Shown: piece after piece, positions 1 to 4,503 of the stretch
How the letters are laid out: every line of letters begins with the position of its first letter
How positions within the stretch are numbered: the first letter of the stretch is position 1
Assembly (NCBI GenBank): GCA_949957035.1
Contig: CATLIP010000144.1
Coordinates: forward strand, 1-6,381
DNA: 6,381 nucleotides
Origin: an uncultured Lachnospiraceae bacterium
Lineage (GTDB): Bacteria; Bacillota_A; Clostridia; Lachnospirales; Lachnospiraceae
Direction of reading: 5' to 3'
Program-made: the position numbers and the translations under genes
Notes under the pieces: model-generated
Seen by the model: only the letters and a program-made list of their open reading frames with translations
Database searches by the model: none
What the model was told of the DNA's origin: nothing

Positions 1-100
1 AGACGAATATGATAGGTATTAAAATGAATACCGCCATCAGAATAATACTAGGCAGAATCCAGATATAAGGCTCTGCTTTACGAAATGCTTTATTTTTCAC
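1..100 (-). CDS. Sugar ABC transporter permease, MalF/UgpA type, N-terminal fragment
   Basis: Only the first 33 codons are in the window; the gene continues past the left edge. The start is GTG at 100-98, with a strong AAGGGAGG ribosome binding site at 115-108, seven bases upstream. The other upstream GTG (107-105) hits a stop within three codons. The peptide begins MKNKAFRKAEPYIWILPSII and continues into a hydrophobic stretch rich in I, L, V, F and P. A short basic head, then a YIWILPSI-like segment entering the first membrane helix, is typical of CUT1 (MalF-like) sugar permeases. It follows the solute-binding lipoprotein gene on the same strand after 79 bases, the usual binding protein-permease order. 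It would form part of the membrane channel for the sugar captured by that lipoprotein. The sugar cannot be read from this fragment. Confidence 0.8.
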   Translation of the reverse strand, partial: MKNKAFRKAEPYIWILPSIILMAVFILIPIIFV

Positions 101-136
101 GGGGACACCTCCCTTATAATCTCTAAGATAAACTTG

Positions 137-167
137 AAAAGGAAAACCCCGCAGTAGGCTGCGGGGT
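137..167 (-). terminator. Intergenic terminator/attenuator between binding protein and permease genes
   Basis: A perfect 9-bp stem, ACCCCGCAG (146-154) with CTGCGGGGT (159-167), closes a 4-nt loop. On the minus strand it is followed by TTTTCCTTTT, a good U-rich tail; the plus strand has none, so it works leftward. It lies just after the stop codon of the solute-binding lipoprotein and before the permease ribosome binding site. Such partial terminators are known to let the binding protein be made in excess over the permeases; that role here is inference. Confidence 0.85.
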
Positions 168-179
168 AATTATGAAATC

Positions 180-1460
180 TTATTCTGCAATTTCATTCTG
201 AAGTTCGTCTAACAGCTCTTTGACATTGCCCCCAAGTAATGCCTGCTGCTCAACATTAATAACGCCCTGTTTTACATCATCCCATTCAGTCTTTGCAGTT
301 GGGTAGAAATTACAGCTGCCTACAATGTCAACCCAGCTTGCCATACTCTCATCCTGCTCTGCAAGAATCTCTCCGCCAGTAGTAGTAGCAGGCAGGAAGC
401 CTTCCATCAGAACCCACTCGGAGTAACGCTCGTCCTCGTAGAAGAAGTCGAAGAAAGTCTTGATTGCTTCTAATTCTTCATCAGAATACTCATTGTCGAA
501 GCACATAAACCGATCCATAACACCTGCGGAAACAGAATCAACGCCGCCGTTCGTCGGAATAGGAGCAACCGCATAATTCACGGAATAACCGCCGTCAGCA
601 ATGTATGTAGGAATGCTGTTAGGTCCAATCATCATGGCAACCTGTCCTGCACCGAACATATCCTGCAGGTCATAACGGGTATCATTGGCAGGATCACTGT
701 TGGTATAGCCGTCATTAACCATCTTCACGGCATATTCGATTGCCTCAACATTCTTATCACTGTTCAGCGCCCAGTTATCATCCTCGTCTACAAAGCCGCC
801 GCCATTGTTCCATGTGTAGTAAGCAAAAGCCGCCTGTCCTTCGTCGGTGGTCATATCAATGCCCCATGGATAGATATTGGAGTCATGTTCTTTGATCTTC
901 TTGCACGCTTCCGTCAGTTCATCCCATGTTGTGGGAACTTCTACACCGGCAGCTTCCAGAATATCAGCATTGTAGTATAATGCACGAGCGGAAGCAAGGT
1001 CAGGAATCGCCCAGATCGTACCGTCTACATCAGACTGATCTAAGAACGCCGGATACATCTTATCGTAAGTCTCCTTAGATACAAAATCCTCAGCAGGAAG
1101 CAGAAGACCGTCTGCCTGATAGTTGGCAAATACGTCGATGTTCAGGATATCCGGAGCCTCGTTGTTGGAAATTCTGGTATTCACTACCGTATAAATATCA
1201 TTCCATGATTCAACCTCTACTGTAAGGTCAATGTCAGAGTGCTCTGCCGTGAAATCCTTAACGAAATCTTCCCACCATGTCTTGGTGTTCTGTCCATACT
1301 GTGCCGCGATGACATTGAGGGAAACTTTCCCATCTGATTTTCCTTCATCCTTGGATTCCGACCCCCCATCGGATGATCCGCCGGATCCACTGTTGCTGCT
1401 GCATGCAACCAATCCACATGTCATGGAGAGGATCAGGGATAATGCTACCAACTTTTTCAT
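180..1460 (-). CDS. Extracellular sugar-binding lipoprotein of an ABC transporter (SBP family 1)
   Basis: This 426-residue protein has a lipoprotein signal peptide: basic MKK head, hydrophobic core, and lipobox LVAC with the lipidated cysteine at residue 20. A flexible Ser/Gly/Asp/Glu/Lys-rich linker follows (about residues 21-45). The rest (about 46-426) reads as a bacterial family 1 solute-binding protein: NVIAAQYGQ opening strand, a WWEDFVKDF helix, the NEAPDILNID segment, the ALYYNADILEAAGVEVPTTW hinge-region motif and EAIKTFFDFFYEDE near the end. Length is normal for the family. It captures a sugar or oligosaccharide outside the membrane and passes it to the permease encoded downstream. 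The start is ATG at 1460-1458 with an AAAAGGAGG ribosome binding site at 1479-1471, ten bases away. The gene has its own sigma-A promoter (1522-1550) and ends at an attenuating terminator (137-167). The substrate cannot be deduced from sequence alone. Confidence 0.93.
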   Translation of the reverse strand: MKKLVALSLILSMTCGLVACSSNSGSGGSSDGGSESKDEGKSDGKVSLNVIAAQYGQNTKTWWEDFVKDFTAEHSDIDLTVEVESWNDIYTVVNTRISNNEAPDILNIDVFANYQADGLLLPAEDFVSKETYDKMYPAFLDQSDVDGTIWAIPDLASARALYYNADILEAAGVEVPTTWDELTEACKKIKEHDSNIYPWGIDMTTDEGQAAFAYYTWNNGGGFVDEDDNWALNSDKNVEAIEYAVKMVNDGYTNSDPANDTRYDLQDMFGAGQVAMMIGPNSIPTYIADGGYSVNYAVAPIPTNGGVDSVSAGVMDRFMCFDNEYSDEELEAIKTFFDFFYEDERYSEWVLMEGFLPATTTGGEILAEQDESMASWVDIVGSCNFYPTAKTEWDDVKQGVINVEQQALLGGNVKELLDELQNEIAE

Positions 1461-1484
1461 AAATTAAAAACCTCCTTTTGATTG

Positions 1485-1503
1485 TCTGACTCTGTTCGTC
1501 AGA
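1485..1503 (-). promoter_or_regulatory. Inverted repeat in the leader of the sugar-binding lipoprotein gene
   Basis: TCTGAC (1485-1490) and GTCAGA (1498-1503) form a 6-bp inverted repeat around 7 bases. It lies between the predicted transcription start (about 1515) and the ribosome binding site (1479-1471). It could be an operator for a sugar-responsive repressor or a small leader hairpin. The role is inference and the repeat is short. Confidence 0.35.
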
Positions 1504-1521
1504 ATTAATGTTGTTAAAAGG

Positions 1522-1550
1522 AGTATATCATGTGATACGGGATTCGTCAA
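1522..1550 (-). promoter_or_regulatory. Sigma-A promoter of the sugar ABC transporter operon
   Basis: Reading leftward, the -35 box TTGACG (1550-1545) and -10 box TATACT (1527-1522) are separated by exactly 17 bp. Both differ from consensus by one base. DNA upstream of -35 (about 1551-1600) is almost pure A/T and may act as an UP element. A palindrome TATCA-TG-TGATA (1526-1537) overlaps the -10 box and part of the spacer, a suitable place for a repressor. Predicted transcription starts near 1515, about 55 bases before the start codon. Confidence 0.85.
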
Positions 1551-1599
1551 TATGAATATTAAAATTAAAAATAATAAAAAATTATTATACAAAATAACG

Positions 1600-1639
1600 A
1601 AAAAAGAGAAACTGAAAATCAAATATAATATGGTTTCTC
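1600..1639 (-). terminator. Weak secondary terminator candidate downstream of purF
   Basis: On the minus strand GAGAAAC (1639-1633) can pair with GTTTCTC (1612-1606), and the second arm runs straight into six T (1605-1600). The stem is only 7 bp with a 20-nt AT-rich loop, so it is weak. It would supply the U-tract missing from the stronger hairpin at 1689-1720. It lies in otherwise featureless AT-rich DNA. Confidence 0.3.
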
Positions 1640-1688
1640 AATAAACAAAAGGAAAAATGAGAGGATAATTTGGGTAAAATAGAGTAAT

Positions 1689-1720
1689 TTCCCGAGCGCT
1701 GAGGAGGAGGCGCCCGGGAA
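1689..1720 (-). terminator. purF: purF terminator hairpin
   Basis: The arms at 1689-1699 and 1710-1720 pair over 11 bp around a 10-base loop. Position 1695/1714 is a G-U wobble in the leftward RNA but an A-C mismatch in the rightward RNA, which favours leftward function. It starts 13 bases after the purF stop codon. The following sequence (ATTACTCTATTTTA) is only moderately U-rich, so termination may be incomplete or the hairpin may mainly protect the 3' end. Confidence 0.65.
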
Positions 1721-1732
1721 TAAAAATGCGTA

Positions 1733-3103
1733 TCAGTTAAAAACAGGATAATTATTATCGAAACATGCCTTGCACAGAGGCAGCCCGTTTACGGTGGAAG
1801 ACAGGTCTTTCACACGCATATATCCCAGTGAATCGGCGCCGATAATCTGACGGATTTCTTCCGGCGAATGGGAGGCTGCAAGCAACAGGCGACTGGAGGG
1901 AACATCTGTTCCGAAGTAACAGGGATATAAGAAGGGCGGTGAGCTGATTCTTACGTGTACCTTGCCTGCCCCAGCCTGTTTCAGCAGGTTGATAAGGTTG
2001 GCAATCGTCGTTCCCCGTACGATAGAATCGTCTACTAATATAATGTCTTTTCCTTTTACAGTATCTTTCAGAACACTGAATTTTAGACGGACGCTGGATT
2101 GTCGTTCTTTTTGAGTGGGCTTGATGAAGGTTCGCCCCATATAGCTGTTTTTGTGAAAGACCAGCCCAAAAGGAAGGCCGGATTTTTCTGCATAGCCTTG
2201 GGCAGCCGTAATGCCGGAATCTGGAACCCCCGTGACTAAATCCGCGGTTACAGGGTATGCTTTTGCAAGTGCAGCGCCGGCCTTTTTTCGAGACTCATAG
2301 ACAGAGACTCCGTCTAAGGTACTGTCTAACCTCGCGAAATAAATATATTCAAAGATACAATGTGCGGGTTTTCCTTTTTTCAGATCAAGGTTTGAAGTTA
2401 TTCCATTATGGGAAATCGTTACAATCTCACCTGGCTGTATATCTCGGATAAACCGGGCGCCAATGGCGGTTAAGGCGCAGTTTTCTGATGCGATTATATA
2501 AGAATCCTCTCTTTTTCCCAGACAGAGCGGGCGGATACCCAGTGGGTCGCGCACGCCGATTAGTTTACGAGGGCTTGCAATCACTAACCCGTAGGCGCCT
2601 TTAAGACGGGAGGACGCCTTTTGGATTGCCTCTTCCACAGTGGAAGTGTGAACTCTTGCGCGTGCGATTTCATAGGCGATAACCTCTGAATCTGTGGTTG
2701 TCCGAAAAATGGCTCCTGTGCGTGCAAGATTTTCACGCAGCTCTTTCGTATTTACCAGATTGCCATTGTGTGCAAGAGCCAGCGTGCCCTTGATATAATT
2801 CAGTACCAGGGGCTGTGCATTGTCCAATGTAGCGGCTCCGGTTGTAGAGTATCGGACATGACCGATACCCAGATTCCCGGTAAGTCCTTTTCGTATATCC
2901 TCCTTGAAGACTTCGTGTACCAGCCCCAGTCCTCTGTGAACGCTCATATTTCCCTTAGGACCGTCAGTGTCAAATACGGCGATTCCGCAGGATTCCTGCC
3001 CGCGATGCTGGAGAGACGCTAATCCGTAACAGATAGAGGAAGCCGCCTCTTCCCCGCCAGGATTGAAAATACCGAATACACCACATTCTTCTTTGATTCC
3101 CAT
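1733..3103 (-). CDS. purF: Amidophosphoribosyltransferase (glutamine PRPP amidotransferase)
   Basis: PurF catalyses the committed step of de novo purine synthesis in the cytoplasm: PRPP plus glutamine gives 5-phosphoribosylamine, glutamate and pyrophosphate. The N-terminal half is a class II (Ntn) glutaminase domain. Cys7 in EECGVFGI is the nucleophile, exposed by removal of a six-residue propeptide MGIKEE; LQHRGQES (31-38), GHVRYSTTG (81-89), HNGN (112-115) and TTDSE (136-140) are also present. The C-terminal half is a phosphoribosyltransferase domain with the PRPP loop ILVDDSIVRGTT (355-366). Cys249, Cys395, Cys444 and Cys447 match the four ligands of the 4Fe-4S cluster in the Bacillus-type enzyme, so this is the propeptide/iron-sulfur class. 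Length (456) is normal. FARLDS (256-261) has Leu where most PurF have Pro. The ATG start has an AAAGGAG site 8 bases upstream. No other pur genes are adjacent; it appears monocistronic. Confidence 0.97.
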   Translation of the reverse strand: MGIKEECGVFGIFNPGGEEAASSICYGLASLQHRGQESCGIAVFDTDGPKGNMSVHRGLGLVHEVFKEDIRKGLTGNLGIGHVRYSTTGAATLDNAQPLVLNYIKGTLALAHNGNLVNTKELRENLARTGAIFRTTTDSEVIAYEIARARVHTSTVEEAIQKASSRLKGAYGLVIASPRKLIGVRDPLGIRPLCLGKREDSYIIASENCALTAIGARFIRDIQPGEIVTISHNGITSNLDLKKGKPAHCIFEYIYFARLDSTLDGVSVYESRKKAGAALAKAYPVTADLVTGVPDSGITAAQGYAEKSGLPFGLVFHKNSYMGRTFIKPTQKERQSSVRLKFSVLKDTVKGKDIILVDDSIVRGTTIANLINLLKQAGAGKVHVRISSPPFLYPCYFGTDVPSSRLLLAASHSPEEIRQIIGADSLGYMRVKDLSSTVNGLPLCKACFDNNYPVFN

Positions 3104-3121
3104 TTTTAGTTCTCCTTTCTT

Positions 3122-3163
3122 AAAAAGGCAAAAGCGCCCTGGACGAATCCAAAGCGCCTTTGC
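3122..3163 (-). terminator. Terminator-like hairpin in the purF leader (possible attenuator)
   Basis: Reading leftward, GCAAAGGCGCTTTGGA (3163-3148) pairs with TCCAGGGCGCTTTTGC (3143-3128) over 16 bp, with three G-U wobbles, capped by a TTCG tetraloop (3147-3144). It is followed by C and TTTTT (3126-3122), then the purF ribosome binding site (3118-3112). It lies between the purF promoter and its start codon, starting only a few bases after the predicted transcription start. This has the form of an intrinsic terminator in a leader, hence possible attenuation, but there is little room for an aptamer or antiterminator in front. A weak alternative hairpin, CCTTT (3128-3124) with AAAGG (3118-3114), would hide part of the ribosome binding site. 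A 5' stabilising hairpin is the other reading. Confidence 0.65.
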
Positions 3164-3174
3164 TTATGGTTTGT

Positions 3175-3202
3175 AGTATACTCAGAAACGGAAAAATGTC
3201 AA
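3175..3202 (-). promoter_or_regulatory. Sigma-A promoter of purF
   Basis: Reading leftward, a perfect -35 box TTGACA (3202-3197) is 16 bp from a -10 box TATACT (3180-3175). Transcription should start near 3168, giving a leader of about 65 bases. An 8-bp palindrome CCGGCCGG (3205-3212) lies just upstream of the -35 box and could be an operator. No clear PurR PurBox (CCGAAC-type) is seen. Confidence 0.85.
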
Positions 3203-3254
3203 GTCCGGCCGGGAAACTCTTTTTGTCCCAAAAAAAATGTGAAATATCCCATCT

Positions 3255-3327
3255 TACTAGAATCAGATTTTTGGAAATGTTATAGTAAATCTAATTATGG
3301 GTATTCCCAGTAATACCAATTCTAGTA
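3255..3327. repeat. Nested inverted repeats around the rightward promoter
   Basis: TACTAGAAT (3255-3263) and ATTCTAGTA (3319-3327) are exact 9-bp inverted copies. Their centres are 64 bp apart, about six helical turns. Inside are AGATTT/AAATCT (3265-3270 / 3287-3292) and GGTATT/AATACC (3300-3305 / 3312-3317). The outer arms sit over the -35 region and in the early leader of the rightward promoter, so paired operator sites are likely. All three pairings are also compatible with an RNA three-way junction, but the stems are AT-rich and the predicted transcript would not contain the left arm. Function is unknown. Confidence 0.5.
3258..3286 (+). promoter_or_regulatory. Probable extended -10 promoter for the hydrolase-NRPS operon
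   Basis: TATAGT (3281-3286) is preceded by TG one base away (3278-3279), making an extended -10 element. At 17 bp spacing the -35 region is a poor TAGAAT (3258-3263), as is common with extended -10 promoters. Predicted start is near 3293, giving a leader of about 75 bases. A competing weak match is TTGGAA (3271-3276) with AATTAT (3293-3298). The poor -35 box inside an inverted-repeat arm suggests regulated rather than constitutive expression; this is inference. Confidence 0.5.
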
Positions 3328-3366
3328 CATCGAAAAAGAAAAAGGCAAGAAGGGAGAATCAGTAAC

Positions 3367-4476
3367 ATGAAAAATAACATAAGGAAGTGGATATTATCGG
3401 TGGCTGTGTGCGCAGTTGTATGCAATTCGGCCGCCTGCGGCAATACGGCAGATTTGCCGGAAGATAGGGGAAAACAGGAAGAAACCGAGAAGCAGGAGCA
3501 AGTAAGCCAACAAGAATCACAGACAGAACCAGAGGGAGGCTTTGAAATTGCAGAACTTACAGGGACACCATCGGATTACGCGGAAGAAGAAAATTGGATG
3601 AGGATTCCTGAGATTACCCATGAGATTGATACATTTTACCTCTATCCAACCAGCTATCAGGATGACTCAGATGATGCGAAACCAATCTGTGATATAGACA
3701 ATGAAGACATGCGGGCGCGTGCCGGAGTCGTCTATGAGAATCAGGCAACGGTATTCGAGGAATCGACGAACGTATTTGCTCCTTATTACAGACAGAGCAA
3801 TATCTTCAAGGTAGTTGGCATGAGCCACACGGAACTAGAGGAATATCAGCAGAATGAGCAACGCACGGATGTCTATGCTGCGCTGGACTACTATTTTGAA
3901 AATTATAATGAGGGCAGACCATTTATGATTGCAGGTCATTCCCAGGGCTCCATTATGACGAAAATTGTCCTTGGGGAATACATGCAGGCACATCCGGAAT
4001 ACTATGAGCGTATGGTGGCGGCATATCCGATTGGATTTTCAATCACGGAAGATTGGCTTTCGGATCATCCATATCTGAAATTTGCCGAGGGCGCCGATGA
4101 TACGGGCGTCATCGTGTCCTGGAATACCGAGGGGAAGGGGAATCAGGGACAGAGTAACATTGTGGTGGAGCCGGAGGCGGTCAGCATCAATCCCATTAAC
4201 TGGAAACGGGATGATACCTATGCCAGTTTTGAAGAGAATCTGGGCAGCCGTATCTTCAATGAGGAGACCGGTGAGTATGAGATCATAAAAGGACTTGCGG
4301 ACGCCCAGGTCGATACAGAGCGGGGCGTCGTCATCTGCACGGCAAAGGATGCAGGATATGCGCCGGCAGAGCTGTTCGGGCCGGAGAGCCTGCATGGCCA
4401 TGATTATGATTTTTATTACGAGAACTTACGGGAGAATGTGAAGGCAAGGGCAGAAGCCTGGCTTAAACAGGAATAA
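3367..4476 (+). CDS. Secreted lipoprotein with DUF3089-like alpha/beta-hydrolase domain
   Basis: The 369-residue product has a basic head and hydrophobic core (residues 1-23), then a probable lipidation cysteine at 24 (SAAC; Ser at -3 is not the ideal lipobox residue). A Glu/Gln-rich linker follows (about 30-58). The domain from about 80 on resembles DUF3089: HEIDTFYLYPTSY (85-97), a NQATVF...NVFAPYYRQ region (125-143), TDVYAALDYYFENYNEGRP, then the nucleophile elbow AGHSQG with Ser192. Near the C-terminus, HGHDYDFYYENLRENV (343-358) likely supplies the catalytic His (H343 or H345). It is therefore a cell-surface serine hydrolase; the substrate is unknown. An AGGGAG site lies 10 bases before the ATG. 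The stop codon is 27 bases before an NRPS start with no terminator between, so the two are probably co-transcribed. A role in maturing or hydrolysing the peptide product, or in self-protection, is inference. Confidence 0.85.
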   Translation: MKNNIRKWILSVAVCAVVCNSAACGNTADLPEDRGKQEETEKQEQVSQQESQTEPEGGFEIAELTGTPSDYAEEENWMRIPEITHEIDTFYLYPTSYQDDSDDAKPICDIDNEDMRARAGVVYENQATVFEESTNVFAPYYRQSNIFKVVGMSHTELEEYQQNEQRTDVYAALDYYFENYNEGRPFMIAGHSQGSIMTKIVLGEYMQAHPEYYERMVAAYPIGFSITEDWLSDHPYLKFAEGADDTGVIVSWNTEGKGNQGQSNIVVEPEAVSINPINWKRDDTYASFEENLGSRIFNEETGEYEIIKGLADAQVDTERGVVICTAKDAGYAPAELFGPESLHGHDYDFYYENLRENVKARAEAWLKQE

Positions 4477-4503
4477 AAGAAGAGAAAAGGAGGAATCTGT
4501 ATT

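Noticed and set aside
1217..1467. Short frames overlapping the start of the sugar-binding lipoprotein on both strands
   Set aside because: They overlap the signal peptide and linker coding region of a clear gene and carry no recognisable domain.
1461..1560. Catabolite-responsive cre site at the sugar transporter promoter
   Set aside because: No stretch matches the cre pattern (TGNAANCGNWNNCW) on either strand; the palindromes present are different.
2257..3022. Plus-strand frames 2257-2451 and 2768-3022 inside purF
   Set aside because: They are antisense to conserved PurF motifs and have no family features.
3181..3250. PurR PurBox upstream of purF
   Set aside because: No CCGAAC-type box in either orientation near the promoter; the CCGGCCGG palindrome is not a PurBox.
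3255..3327. Purine riboswitch-like three-way junction near purF
   Set aside because: The conserved purine-aptamer junction bases (such as the GUUUCUAC segment) are absent, the helix joints are the wrong lengths, and it lies upstream of the purF promoter rather than in the purF transcript.
4039..4401. Minus-strand open frame inside the hydrolase gene
   Set aside because: It lies wholly opposite the well-supported DUF3089-like domain, and its protein resembles no family; it is an antisense shadow. The plus-strand frame at 4082-4288 is rejected for the same reason.
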